A stretch of 64,000 bases of DNA from Neobacillus cucumis (GCF_016908975.1 NZ_JAFBEX010000002.1:1-64000), one strand, 5' to 3'. Counted from the first letter of the stretch, positions 44,924-54,171 are shown. Translations and numbers: made by a program. The notes: a model not told the origin generated them from the sequence alone.

Positions 44924-47089
44924 ATGTCTGAAAAAACCTATCAATCTCGTGAAGAACGAAAACGAGTCGAGAGAGCTAAACAGAATCAACCTATAAGAGA
45001 ACGAAATCCAAAAAAGGTTTCTTTATTTAAAAAAGTCATGATTGTCTGTTTGGTGCTTGGACTTGTTTCAACTGGAGCAGGAGCAATCACCTTCGCTTCG
45101 ATGATAAAGAATGTGCCAACATTGGATGCTTCTAAACTAGTAGATCCACTTTCGACGAAATTCTATGATAAAAATGGAAACTTTCTATATGAATATGGGA
45201 AGGAAATGCGAACAAAAATCACCTATGATCAGGTTCCAAAAGTACTTGAACATGCGTTTATAGCCACGGAAGATTCCCATTTTTACGAACATCATGGGAT
45301 CGACATAAAAAGGACTATCAAGGCTATATTGGTTAATTTAACCGGGAATTTCGGATCGCAGGGCGGTAGTACCATAACTCAGCAGGTGATTAAAAATTCA
45401 TTTCTAACTCCTGAGAAAACATTAACAAGAAAAGTTCAGGAATGGGATTTAGCCTATCAGTTAGAACAAAAATATTCTAAACATGATATTTTAATGATGT
45501 ATTTAAATAAAATCTACCTTGGAAACCGCTCATATGGAGTGGCGGCTGCAGCGAAGAATTATTATGGAATCGAAGCCGACGAATTGAACAAACTAACGCT
45601 CGCACAGGCAGCGATGTTAGCGGGACTGCCACAGAGTCCGAGTAATTATGATCCAACTAAGCCAGAAAACAGAGATGAAGCTACCAAACGCCGGAATATT
45701 GTTTTAAGTTCGATGCTTAGAGATGGTTATATTACAAAAAAACAAATGAAGGAAGCAGAAAAAGTTCCAGTAACAGAAGGACTAGTAGAAAAAAGTACTC
45801 AACAAAGTATGCCTTATGAAGCATTTTTGGATGCAGTTGTGAAAGAGGTAAAAAGAAAACTAAAGGATGTTGATATCAGCACCGCTGGCTTATCGATTTA
45901 TACGACATTGGATCCAAAAGCACAGGATTATGCTGATAAAATGATGAATACGAATGAAATTATTGCCTATCCAGATTCAAATTTTCAGGGAGCTTTTGTC
46001 TTTTTAGATACAAAGACGGGTGAAGTAAGGGCAATTGGAAGTGGACGAAACGATTATAAAGCACAATTCTTAGGGAATAACTTTGCTGTGGATCTTAATC
46101 GACAACCTGGTTCCTCTTTTAAGCCGATTTTTGATTATGGACCAGCGATTGAAAATTTATTATGGTCGACTGCGCATAAGATTAATGACAAGGAAACGTC
46201 CTATTCAACAGGTCAGCCTATTTCAAACTGGGATCACCAATATCACGGCATCCTGTCCATCCGCACAGCTTTGCAAAACTCATATAACATTCCAGCTCTT
46301 CTCACCCTTCGTGAGGTGGGGCTTAATAAGGCAAAGAGCTTTGCAGAACAACTGGGTATTACATTTAAAAATGACCAAGTATACGAATCATATGCAATTG
46401 GAAGTAATACCGTTAGTCCTTTAGAGATGGCAGGGGCCTATAGTGCTTTTGGAAATGGCGGGAACTATAATCAACCGCATTTTGTCACAAAAGTTGTCTT
46501 TCCTAATGGCAAAGTCGTTAATTTTACAGAGAAGCCAAAACGTGTGATGCAGGATTACACTGCTTATATGGTAACAGATATGTTACGGACAGTCGTAAAT
46601 GAAGGGACAGGAAAAACAGCAAATGTTCCAGGTCTAGATGTGGCTGGGAAAACAGGGACAACCAATTTTGATGCAAAGACCCGTGCACAATATGGTTATC
46701 CAAGTACTGCAACAAACGACAGCTGGTTTGCTGGCTACACCCCACAATACACAATGGCTGTTTGGACTGGATATGCACAAAATGGACAGGGAAACTATAT
46801 GGCAGGTAATACAACAAAAATTGCCCAATATATGTTTAAAGTCATGATGGAATCGTTCGGAACGGATTCATCTAGCTTTCAGCAGCCTGACAGCGTGTAT
46901 AGATACAATAATGAATTGTATATTAAAGGTGGCAGTTCTGCCGAAATCCCAGTAAAACCTAAAACAACCAAACAAAAAGCAACTGCTAAAAAGGTTGAAA
47001 ATAACAAAAAAGAGAAGAAAGTACCATCTGAGAAGCAGAAAAATCAAAATGAGAAGGGCAAAGCTAAAGGGAAAAATAAGAAGGACTAA
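44924..47089 (+). CDS. class A penicillin-binding protein (transglycosylase/transpeptidase)
   Basis: A 721-residue bifunctional cell-wall synthase. A basic cytoplasmic start is followed by one membrane anchor (VMIVCLVLGLVSTGAGAITF). The GT51 domain shows EDSHFYEHHGID, QGGSTITQQVIKN and RKVQEWDLAYQLE. The transpeptidase has the SxxK motif PGSSFKPIFDYG, SYN in LQNSYNIPAL, and KTG in VAGKTGTTNFDAKT. The tail is lysine/glutamine-rich and disordered. It resembles PBP1A/PbpG-type proteins of Bacillus. GGAGAGAAGG precedes the ATG. Confidence 0.95.
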   Translation: MSEKTYQSREERKRVERAKQNQPIRERNPKKVSLFKKVMIVCLVLGLVSTGAGAITFASMIKNVPTLDASKLVDPLSTKFYDKNGNFLYEYGKEMRTKITYDQVPKVLEHAFIATEDSHFYEHHGIDIKRTIKAILVNLTGNFGSQGGSTITQQVIKNSFLTPEKTLTRKVQEWDLAYQLEQKYSKHDILMMYLNKIYLGNRSYGVAAAAKNYYGIEADELNKLTLAQAAMLAGLPQSPSNYDPTKPENRDEATKRRNIVLSSMLRDGYITKKQMKEAEKVPVTEGLVEKSTQQSMPYEAFLDAVVKEVKRKLKDVDISTAGLSIYTTLDPKAQDYADKMMNTNEIIAYPDSNFQGAFVFLDTKTGEVRAIGSGRNDYKAQFLGNNFAVDLNRQPGSSFKPIFDYGPAIENLLWSTAHKINDKETSYSTGQPISNWDHQYHGILSIRTALQNSYNIPALLTLREVGLNKAKSFAEQLGITFKNDQVYESYAIGSNTVSPLEMAGAYSAFGNGGNYNQPHFVTKVVFPNGKVVNFTEKPKRVMQDYTAYMVTDMLRTVVNEGTGKTANVPGLDVAGKTGTTNFDAKTRAQYGYPSTATNDSWFAGYTPQYTMAVWTGYAQNGQGNYMAGNTTKIAQYMFKVMMESFGTDSSSFQQPDSVYRYNNELYIKGGSSAEIPVKPKTTKQKATAKKVENNKKEKKVPSEKQKNQNEKGKAKGKNKKD

Positions 47090-47146
47090 GAGGTATGGTA
47101 GGATAAAGGTTAAGTTTTAGAAATATGATAATTTAATAAGAATAAT

Positions 47147-47173
47147 AAGGCTGTCTGCTGGCAGCCTTTTTGT
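47147..47173 (+). terminator. terminator of the PBP gene
   Basis: AAGGCTG-TCTGCTGG-CAGCCTT followed by TTTGTT. Confidence 0.8.
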
Positions 47174-47218
47174 TATCGAATAATAAAGATTTATAGAGAT
47201 ATAAAGTAATTGGACCCA

Positions 47219-47425
47219 TTACTTTTGGGAAACTGAAGGCAGGTAGTGAAAAAGAATCTTCAAAAATTCATGATCAAATATACTGACGAATCCCAATGAA
47301 AAAAGGATTAAGCCAATAATCCAACAAATAGGTGCGGCTTCTTCGGTCATGTCCTGGTGCCAAAAAAACCATCCTAAAAAAATAAAAAGGATCCCAACGG
47401 CTATAACCATTAAAGGTGCTAACAA
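47219..47425 (-). CDS. small two-helix membrane protein
   Basis: A 68-residue protein with two hydrophobic helices: LMVIAVGILFIFLGWFFWH and ICWIIGLILFSLGFVSIF. It starts with TTG, with GGTGATG a short way upstream. Family unknown. It is transcribed toward the PBP gene. Confidence 0.6.
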   Translation of the reverse strand: MLAPLMVIAVGILFIFLGWFFWHQDMTEEAAPICWIIGLILFSLGFVSIFDHEFLKILFHYLPSVSQK

Positions 47426-47597
47426 AGTACATCACCAACCTTTTTTTCATCTTATGATTTTCCAGCTCGTCAGTTTACAATCCATAAACATTTACATTGA
47501 CTTTACTGAAAACGCATTCTCCGTAAGAAAGTAGAATACTTGTTTAATAATTTAATGGCTATTGTCTATGTTATTATTTTATTTATTCAAATTAATT

Positions 47598-47633
47598 AAA
47601 AGGTTAACCAGTTACTGGTTGACCTTTTCTTTT
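47598..47633 (+). terminator. terminator-like hairpin upstream of the HprK-like gene
   Basis: AAAGGTTAACCAGT pairs with ACTGGTTGACCTTT (one G-U) and is followed by TCTTTTG. There is no plus-strand gene directly upstream, so it may end a short untranslated RNA or insulate the next gene. Confidence 0.7.
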
Positions 47634-47749
47634 GATTAATGATTAAATGAAAGGATTAAAGAGTATTTCTTGAAAATAGGTACATTCCTTTTTAAGGATG
47701 AAATATAACAAGAATAAGAAAGCGATAACAGATGGAGAGTGCCATAGAA

Positions 47750-48667
47750 GTGAAGATATTAACAGTTGAAAATATAGTTCGGAAATTTTCTTTGAAAGTG
47801 TTGGCTGGAGAAAATAAATTACAACAAACCATTACACAATCACGTTCTCATCGTCCGGGTTTAGAGTTCGTGGGTCACTTTGATTTTTTTCCAACTGAAC
47901 TTGTTCAAATACTTGGAAAAAAAGAAATTACATATTTGCATAAGTTGAGCATTGAGGAACGACAGTTGCGAATTGGTAATATCGTTAAATACCACCCGCC
48001 TTGCTTTATTGTTACGGCTGGACAGGAAGGACTAACGTATTTAACCCAATATTGTGTTGAAGAGGGAATTCCATTGTTATGCACAGCCGAGCCTCAAAGC
48101 ACTACAGAATTTATTTGGAAACTGGATGCTTATATGATTAAAGCCTTAGCTCCCGAAATTGCCGTTCATGGAGTATGTATCAATGTATATGGGATGGGCA
48201 TTTTACTTCGAGGAAAATCAGGAATTGGTAAAAGTGAAATTGCACACACCATGATTGGTAGAGGTCATAGACTTGTCGCTGATGATATCGTGGTGTTGAA
48301 AAAACTAAGTCCAAGAACGATTCTTGCTACCCATGATGGGAAAACGAAAGAATTTCTAGCACTAAGAAGTGTAGGTTTATTGAATGTCGTCCGCCTATAC
48401 GGGAGAAAAGCTTTTCAGGATGAAACGAGAATCGCACTCGATATTGAATTGACTAAATGGGAAAAAAATTCGCTTCATAATGAGTTGGATCACGAATCTA
48501 AATTTACAGAATATATGGATGTACCTATTCCTCATATTGAGATTCAACTCCAACCTGGTCGTGATGTGGCAGGGTTGATTGAAGCAGCGGCAAACAACTG
48601 GCTTCTGAAGCAGGAAGGTTACAGTGCTGCAGAAGAGTTTATGAGACGGCTGGAATCTGATTTTTAG
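47750..48667 (+). CDS. divergent HPr kinase/phosphorylase-like protein
   Basis: A 305-residue HprK paralogue. The N-terminal regulatory domain (KILTVENIVRKFSLKVLAGE) precedes a P-loop GILLRGKSGIGKSEIAHTMI, HRLVADDIVVLKK and the C-terminal LQPGRDVAGLIEAAANNWLL. Canonical HprK carries the signature LEIRGLGIINV; here it is LALRSVGLLNV, losing the glutamate and the RG pair. The gene stands alone rather than in hprK-lgt. It probably has a changed substrate or activity. I prefer the GTG at 47750 (GGAGAG site, and alignment with normal HprK starts) over the ATG at 47732. Confidence 0.8.
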   Translation: MKILTVENIVRKFSLKVLAGENKLQQTITQSRSHRPGLEFVGHFDFFPTELVQILGKKEITYLHKLSIEERQLRIGNIVKYHPPCFIVTAGQEGLTYLTQYCVEEGIPLLCTAEPQSTTEFIWKLDAYMIKALAPEIAVHGVCINVYGMGILLRGKSGIGKSEIAHTMIGRGHRLVADDIVVLKKLSPRTILATHDGKTKEFLALRSVGLLNVVRLYGRKAFQDETRIALDIELTKWEKNSLHNELDHESKFTEYMDVPIPHIEIQLQPGRDVAGLIEAAANNWLLKQEGYSAAEEFMRRLESDF

Positions 48668-48694
48668 CTTAAAAGCATTTCTTGTGTATAAAGA

Positions 48695-48743
48695 AAAGAT
48701 ATGGGATTGAGATTCTTTGAATTACATCCCATATCTTTTTTTA
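48695..48743 (+). terminator. terminator of the HprK-like gene
   Basis: AAGATATGGGAT pairs with ATCCCATATCTT and is followed by a run of T. Confidence 0.85.
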
Positions 48744-48876
48744 TTATCATTCAAATCCCTGCTAGTCTATCTCAATGTTTTCCTATATAATAATAAATTT
48801 TGTTAATCAATGTTGCTGAATTAAATCCTGAAAAAGGTGACAGAAAAAATCAAGTTGGGAGGTCATTAAGATTGGA

Positions 48877-49152
48877 GTGCTTTTGCCTATTAAAATTATT
48901 TATCACACATCCAATGAAAGAGATTTTGTTCCAAAACATTGGCATGATAGTATTGAAATTTCATATGTTCTTTCAGGAAAAATTGATAAAATTAATGTTG
49001 AGGGAATAGAATTCTCTCCTGAAAAAGGTGATATTGTTCTTATAAATTCTAATGCGATCCATTATTTTTGGCTTGATCAAAGTGAATCGCGTAAGGCGGT
49101 TACAATACTAATTCCACATGATCTGATAAAAACGAATTATCCAGACATATAA
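48877..49152 (+). pseudogene. AraC-type regulator, N-terminal cupin only
   Basis: GTG-started 91-residue frame with the cupin sensor of AraC regulators: FVPKHWHDSIEISYVLSG, SPEKGDIVLINSNAIHYFWL. The frame ends at about residue 90, with no helix-turn-helix DNA-binding domain (usually about 200 more residues). It abuts an esterase tail, so a deletion joined two unrelated genes here. Confidence 0.7.
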
Positions 49153-49306
49153 CCAAAGTGAATTATTATTTACAGCCCTAAAGAATAATGGTCACACGGC
49201 CACAATGTATAAATTAGAAGGCGAAAAACATGGAACTGCTGGTTTCTATAATGAGAAAGTACTGGAATTAGTGCAAATCTTTTTTGACAAGCATCTAAAA
49301 GGTTAA
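49148..49306 (+). pseudogene. alpha/beta-hydrolase (esterase) C-terminal remnant
   Basis: The frame reads QSELLFTALKNNGHTATMYK, GEKHGTAGFYN and VLELVQIFFDKHLKG. This is the end of a dienelactone-hydrolase or xylan-esterase-type protein, including the catalytic histidine region (normally G.GHG). It has no start of its own and lies directly behind the truncated AraC gene in another frame. Confidence 0.65.
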
Positions 49307-49335
49307 AATGAAAACTAGTCATTTTTTCTTATTAA

Positions 49336-50487
49336 TTAATTGGTCCCCGGTGGATTTGACTTCTTTTCAATAAGCGAATATCCGCTAAATAGTAACAAGA
49401 TGGCATTTGACCAGAATGCAGGGAAAAAACCAAGCAGTGAGCCGACAGATCCAAATAAAATAGGAACAAGAAGCTGAACGGTTTTATTAACCATCAAACG
49501 AATCCCCAATACCTCTCCCGTACGCCCTTTAGGCGATCGGTTATAAGCCATATTGATGGATAATGGCTGGCAGCACCCCATCCCTAACCCCAAAATGAAA
49601 GAGATAATCATGAGGAAATATGCTTTGTCAAATAAAGGGATTAAAAAGAACGCAACAGCCGATATGGTAAGACAGCCCCCAAGAACGGTTTCTTCCTTAA
49701 ATTTGCTTAGCATCCACTGCATTAGTAAGCGTGAAAGGATATAAGCAATAGCGTTACAGCTTACAATTATTCCAATGGTGGAAGCGGATAAATCAAGCGT
49801 TTTTCCGTAAATGGGGAAGTAAAACTCGTACAGTCCAACACCCGTTAAAATGATTCCACTTGTGATAAAGGTCTTGCGTAAAGAACGTTTTAAAAGAAGT
49901 TCAACAAAACTATTTTTCTGGTTACCTTCTTTTTGTATGGTTTTTGGTAAATGAAGAGTGTTAGAAATAAAGAAAAGTCCTGGAACGATAGAAATGCAAG
50001 CTAACACCATGTATGTCAAGCTATAGTGGATATGATCGATTGAGAACCCAGTGATTAAAGGGCCTAGGAAATTTGAGATAGAAACTCCAAGGGTATATGT
50101 GACAAAATACTTTGACCTGGTTTCTTCTGTACTAAGTGCGCCAATTAAATTTTGAAAGGCGACAATCGTGAAAATTTGACTTAGTCCAAATAATGATTGT
50201 GAAATAAGTAGAATAAATAATTGATTTTGAAAAAGGTAAGGTAAGAAGAGGGCAAGTCCTGTGCCAAACATGCCAGCTATTAAGGGTAAACGGAGACCGA
50301 TTCGATCAGATACTCTTCCGGCATATGCTGCAAAAAGCATCGGAAACAAAGAACTTGCTGCTACAATTAGGCCCAAATATGTTGAATTTGCATGAAGGTT
50401 CATGGCGTATAATGTTACTAAAATAGTATTTCCGCGTACACTGGTTTGATAGATAATTGACAAAAATACAACAATATAAAGAATCAT
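49336..50487 (-). CDS. MFS transporter of the aromatic-acid regulon
   Basis: A 383-residue, 12-helix major facilitator. Motif A is visible in AAYAGRVSDRIGLRLPL, and LGLGMGCCQPLSINMAYNRS lies in the C-terminal half. It belongs to the small SetA/YnfM-like or drug-exporter-like group; the substrate is unknown. The palindrome ATTGTTAAACAAT at 50527 lies 40 bases upstream and is shared with the dioxygenase operon, so the same GntR regulator probably controls it. Confidence 0.85.
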   Translation of the reverse strand: MILYIVVFLSIIYQTSVRGNTILVTLYAMNLHANSTYLGLIVAASSLFPMLFAAYAGRVSDRIGLRLPLIAGMFGTGLALFLPYLFQNQLFILLISQSLFGLSQIFTIVAFQNLIGALSTEETRSKYFVTYTLGVSISNFLGPLITGFSIDHIHYSLTYMVLACISIVPGLFFISNTLHLPKTIQKEGNQKNSFVELLLKRSLRKTFITSGIILTGVGLYEFYFPIYGKTLDLSASTIGIIVSCNAIAYILSRLLMQWMLSKFKEETVLGGCLTISAVAFFLIPLFDKAYFLMIISFILGLGMGCCQPLSINMAYNRSPKGRTGEVLGIRLMVNKTVQLLVPILFGSVGSLLGFFPAFWSNAILLLFSGYSLIEKKSNPPGTN

Positions 50488-50526
50488 ACTCTCACGTCCT
50501 ATTTTCCTTGTTGGTATCCTTTAAAC

Positions 50527-50543
50527 GATATTGTTAAACAATC
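50527..50543. promoter_or_regulatory. GntR operator in front of the minus-strand MFS gene
   Basis: GATATTGTTAAACAATC contains the same inverted repeat (ATTGTTAAACAAT) found at 51298, 51471, 53032 and 54147. Confidence 0.7.
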
Positions 50544-50598
50544 AAGCCTTACAATCGAGTTTACTCCACACGAAATTTTCTGTCAATAATCCTTCCAT

Positions 50599-50622
50599 AA
50601 AAAAAGAGGGGCAATGCCCCTG
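50599..50622 (-). terminator. terminator of the GntR regulator gene
   Basis: On the minus strand AGGGGCA-T-TGCCCCT is followed by CTTTTTTTA. Confidence 0.8.
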
Positions 50623-50632
50623 CACGAAATAG

Positions 50633-51274
50633 TTAAACTAAAAAAGAGTAATTTTCTACAATCGTTTTCCTCACGTTCGATACATGAAATTTAACCGCGT
50701 CTTCTGCCCATTTCCCATCTTTCGATTTAAGGGCATTCAGTATTTTTTGATGTTCTTTAAATGATTCTTGTGTTCTGCCTGGAACCAAAATGGTTTTAAT
50801 CCGCAATCTTTGTAATTGAGTTTTTATTTTATTGACCATCTCTACTGCTTGTTCGTTTGTTGAGGCTTCGTAAATAATATTGTGGAAAAGAAGATTGCTT
50901 TTAGAATATTCATCGAACCGATTGTTGTTTAGGTGTTCTTTCATCCTTTCAACCGTTTCCTCTAATTGAATTAAGTCTGAATCGCTGATATTTATAGCTG
51001 CTGTTTTGGCAATTAACCCCTCTAGCACTTCACGTATTTCAAGATAATTAATAATTTCATTCAACGAAAAGGACTTGATCGTTGCGCCCTTATTCTCTTC
51101 TAAGGTTACTAAATTCTCCTGCTCTAATTTCAATAAAGCTTTTTTAATAGTATTTCTACTAACTCCAATTAATTCGGAGAGGTCACTTTCAACCAGCTTT
51201 TGTGAAGGCATGAATATTCCGTCCATAATTTTTTGCTTTATAAATTGATATGCGACTTCAGTTGGTCTGCTCAT
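50633..51274 (-). CDS. GntR/FadR-family regulator (FCD domain)
   Basis: A 213-residue transcription factor. The N-terminal winged helix contains SDLSELIGVSRNTIKKALLK and the C-terminal FCD domain has metal-site histidines in KSNLLFHNIIYEAS, FKEHQKILNAL and AVKFHVSNVRK. FCD members sense small carboxylic acids. It lies between two divergent transporters, and five palindromes of one type mark the nearby promoters, including its own, so it is the likely repressor of this pathway. Confidence 0.9.
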   Translation of the reverse strand: MSRPTEVAYQFIKQKIMDGIFMPSQKLVESDLSELIGVSRNTIKKALLKLEQENLVTLEENKGATIKSFSLNEIINYLEIREVLEGLIAKTAAINISDSDLIQLEETVERMKEHLNNNRFDEYSKSNLLFHNIIYEASTNEQAVEMVNKIKTQLQRLRIKTILVPGRTQESFKEHQKILNALKSKDGKWAEDAVKFHVSNVRKTIVENYSFLV

Positions 51275-51297
51275 CCTAAAACCCCATCTTTATAAGA

Positions 51298-51313
51298 ATT
51301 ATTAAACAATATT
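51298..51313. promoter_or_regulatory. GntR operator at the regulator's own promoter
   Basis: ATTATTAAACAATATT is a slightly degenerate copy of the regulon palindrome, 24 bases upstream of the regulator start. It suggests autoregulation. Confidence 0.6.
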
Positions 51314-51437
51314 TGTTGGCAAAATGTCTTTTCTATTTATTAGTAATATACAGTTGAGACACATATGGTGTCAACAAACAGTATGTAATCTAAGTCATCA
51401 TTAGTAAACCAAAATATCACATCCTGTTAAAATTTGT

Positions 51438-51484
51438 TTGACACTAGTAAACCATTAAATTATAATCAATATTGTTAAACAAAA
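51438..51484 (+). promoter_or_regulatory. promoter and operator of the AAHS transporter
   Basis: TTGACA at 51438 and TATAAT at 51461 with a 17-base spacer, followed at once by AATATTGTTAAACAAAA. The operator covers the start-site region, which fits repression. Confidence 0.85.
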
Positions 51485-51605
51485 TAGATTAAAAGAGAAT
51501 GACTTAATGGGTGAAATGAATAATTTTTAAGGGGTGGTGTCTTTTAGGTATACTATGAATTTTAAACTAAAAACGAACTTACTTTTTTTGAAAGGGGATT
51601 CAAAA

Positions 51606-52961
51606 ATGTCAAGTAATTCTATTAAAAACATTTTAGATGGAAGTAAATTTAACCGCTTTCATTTAGGGGTATTGCTGTGGTGTCTCTTTTTTGTATCATT
51701 TGAAGGCTATGATTTAGTGGTTTATGGCTCTGTTGTACCATTCCTTACAAAAGAATGGAATCTGTCACCAATTCAAGCCGGTGTGATTGGTAGTTATGGT
51801 CTTTTCGGAATGATGTTCGGTTCGATTATTCTTAGTTTATTAGCCGATCGATTTGGACGAAAAAGTATTATCATCGTTTCGGTTACCTTCTTTAGCATTT
51901 TTACTGCCATTTCAGGTTTTGCAACAGATGAACAGTTATTCTCTTGGTGTCGATTTTTAGCAGGAGTTGGATTCGGGGGTACGTTGCCAACAGTCATCTC
52001 CCTTTTGACGGAATATACTCCTAAATCGAGTAAAAACAAAGCCATTACCATTGCCTTGTGTGGAAATCAAGTGGGGGGCATACTGGCACCATTAATAGGG
52101 ATTTTAGTATTTTCTTCATTGGGCTGGCGTCCCGTTTTATGGTTTTCCGTGATTCCGTTATTATTACTTCCTTTAATCATTAAATACTTACCAGAATCAC
52201 CTCAATTTCTTATTCGTAAAGGAAAATTCGATACCCTAAAAGCGACGTTAACGAAAATTGATCCTAATTATCAACATCGTATGGACGTTGAACAAACTAC
52301 TGTATCAGAGCCTCCTTTTGAGCGCACTCCCATTGTAGGTTTGTTTAAAAATAAGTTGGGCTTAAGCACGGCTCTTTTCTGTATTGTTTATTTTATGGGA
52401 TTATTGATGATTTATGGATTAAATACATGGCTTCCAAAATTGATGCAAAGCGCAGGGTATCCATTAATCTCTAGTTTAGGCTTTGCCATTTTTCTAAATG
52501 GGGGAGCATTAATTGGAACGATTATTATTGGCGTGATTGCCGACCGAAAGGGATCGAAAAAATTAATCACAGGATTATATGTAGTTGGTGCAATCTGTCT
52601 TGCTCTTCTAGGGATTAAGAGCAATATTGTTCTCCTTTACTTGCTAATCGCGATTGCCGGGGTATGTACAATGGGGAATCAAAGTTTATTAAATGCTTTT
52701 GTCTCTCAATATTATCCAAATAATGTCCGCTCAACAGGTGTAGGATTAGCAAATGGAGTAGGAAGGTTAGGTGGTATGTTAGGGCCGACACTTGGAGGAG
52801 TCCTTTTATCATTAAATGTTCCAATTGTGTTATGTTTCTTGGTTTTTGCGCTTCCAGGGGTTTTCGCAGCAGTTGCTTTATTCTTAGTAAGGAAAAACGA
52901 TCAACAGATGGAGACGATTTCGTCTAAAAACCCAAATCTAAACTCTACTAATATTGTATAA
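51606..52961 (+). CDS. aromatic acid:H+ symporter (AAHS family MFS transporter)
   Basis: A 451-residue, 12-helix transporter. The first helix ends FFVSFEGYDLVVYGSVVPFL, the AAHS signature region (usually FDGYD, here FEGYD), followed by SLLADRFGRKSIIIVS and LPESPQFLIRKGK. Relatives PcaK and BenK import protocatechuate, 4-hydroxybenzoate or benzoate. ATG at 51606 has AAAGGGGA upstream; the longer frame to 51534 lacks a site. It would bring the pathway substrate into the cell. Confidence 0.9.
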   Translation: MSSNSIKNILDGSKFNRFHLGVLLWCLFFVSFEGYDLVVYGSVVPFLTKEWNLSPIQAGVIGSYGLFGMMFGSIILSLLADRFGRKSIIIVSVTFFSIFTAISGFATDEQLFSWCRFLAGVGFGGTLPTVISLLTEYTPKSSKNKAITIALCGNQVGGILAPLIGILVFSSLGWRPVLWFSVIPLLLLPLIIKYLPESPQFLIRKGKFDTLKATLTKIDPNYQHRMDVEQTTVSEPPFERTPIVGLFKNKLGLSTALFCIVYFMGLLMIYGLNTWLPKLMQSAGYPLISSLGFAIFLNGGALIGTIIIGVIADRKGSKKLITGLYVVGAICLALLGIKSNIVLLYLLIAIAGVCTMGNQSLLNAFVSQYYPNNVRSTGVGLANGVGRLGGMLGPTLGGVLLSLNVPIVLCFLVFALPGVFAAVALFLVRKNDQQMETISSKNPNLNSTNIV

Positions 52962-52990
52962 GTGAAAAGTAGATAAAAATTTCATTTAAA

Positions 52991-53050
52991 TTGACAGCAC
53001 TTACAATATTCAAATATAATAGAATTATGATAATTGTTAAACAATATTGA
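52991..53050 (+). promoter_or_regulatory. promoter and operator of the dioxygenase gene
   Basis: TTGACA at 52991 and TATAAT at 53015 with an 18-base spacer, then the palindrome AATTGTTAAACAATATT at 53032. Confidence 0.8.
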
Positions 53051-53070
53051 TGAATATGAGAGGTGCTATG

Positions 53071-54033
53071 ATGATTAATTATGACAAAGAACTGATTCGA
53101 GACATTGCCCATCTTGGGCATGTGGAGTTGTTGACTCCTAAAATTTCAGAAAGTCTAACATTTTTTACAGATATTCTTGGGATGCAAGAAGTAGCACGAA
53201 AAGAGAATTCTATTTATATACGTTGTTGGGGCGATTACGAACAATATTCCGTTAAATTAACAGAATCTACGCAGTCTGGAGTAGGTCACACCGCATTCCG
53301 GACGGTGAGCCCGCAAGCATTAGAAAGAAGAGTAGCTGAAATTGAAGCAATGGGTTTAGGAATTGGATGGATTGATGGGGATATTGGGCATGGGAAAGCC
53401 TATCAATATCGTGGTTTAGATGGCCACCTGATGGAACTATATTATGACTCTTATGAATATCAACCACCTGAACATTTAAGGCCAGCTCTAAAAAATCAAC
53501 CGCAAAGATATACAGGTCATGGTGTCGCTGTAAAACACCTAGATCACATTAATTACTTGTCTTCAAACCCTGAAGCAGATGGGGATTTCGCAGAAAACGT
53601 ACTAGGTATGAGGTTAACGGAACAGATTCTCCTAAACAATGGACGTCGTCCGGGTGTCTGGTATAGTCCTAATAATAAATCCTATGAAATGGTTTATACA
53701 TTAGATGCAACAGGCTCAAGTGGGCGTTTTCATCATATGGCTTTTTCAGTCGAGACAAATGAAGGAATATGGAGAGCGGCGGATTTATTTTTGGAACATG
53801 GTGTTTTCATTGAATTTGCTCCAAGTAAACACGCAATTAATCAGACTTATTTTGTATACGTTTACGAGCCAGGTGGCAATCGAATTGAAATCTGTTCGGG
53901 TGGATATCATGTTTTAAGACCTGATTGGAAACCGATTACATGGACAGAAGAAGAGCGAGCAAAAGGACAGGCATGGGGCAATAAGACAGTTGCTAGTTTT
54001 CATACTTATGGAACTCCTGTTGTAGATGCATAA
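53071..54033 (+). CDS. extradiol ring-cleavage dioxygenase (VOC/type I)
   Basis: A 320-residue two-domain dioxygenase of the catechol 2,3-dioxygenase type. The C-terminal domain has the iron ligands His in VKHLDHINYLSS, His in GRFHHMAFSVET and Glu in GGNRIEICSGGY. The N-terminal VOC module (HLGHVELLTPKISESLTFFT) is non-catalytic in this family. It would open a dihydroxylated (or aminohydroxy) aromatic acid ring. The ATG at 53071 has GAGAGGTG at suitable distance. The neighbours process the product to oxalomesaconate-type intermediates. Confidence 0.9.
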   Translation: MINYDKELIRDIAHLGHVELLTPKISESLTFFTDILGMQEVARKENSIYIRCWGDYEQYSVKLTESTQSGVGHTAFRTVSPQALERRVAEIEAMGLGIGWIDGDIGHGKAYQYRGLDGHLMELYYDSYEYQPPEHLRPALKNQPQRYTGHGVAVKHLDHINYLSSNPEADGDFAENVLGMRLTEQILLNNGRRPGVWYSPNNKSYEMVYTLDATGSSGRFHHMAFSVETNEGIWRAADLFLEHGVFIEFAPSKHAINQTYFVYVYEPGGNRIEICSGGYHVLRPDWKPITWTEEERAKGQAWGNKTVASFHTYGTPVVDA

Positions 54034-54047
54034 TAAATTGGTTTAAG

Positions 54048-54070
54048 GTGAGGGAAACCTCACTTTTTTT
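54048..54070 (+). terminator. terminator of the dioxygenase gene
   Basis: GTGAGG-GAAA-CCTCAC hairpin followed by seven T. Confidence 0.85.
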
Positions 54071-54107
54071 AAAAAAATTATTCCTTTTTCTGAATTGAGG
54101 AAATTTG

Positions 54108-54171
54108 TTGACACACGATCAATACAGGTCCTATAATACAAATATAAACAATATTGTTAAACAATATTGAA
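54108..54171 (+). promoter_or_regulatory. promoter and double operator of the lower-pathway operon
   Basis: TTGACA at 54108 and TATAAT at 54132 with an 18-base spacer. AACAATATTGTT is followed by AAACAATATTGAAT, i.e. two overlapping copies of the regulon palindrome. Confidence 0.8.
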
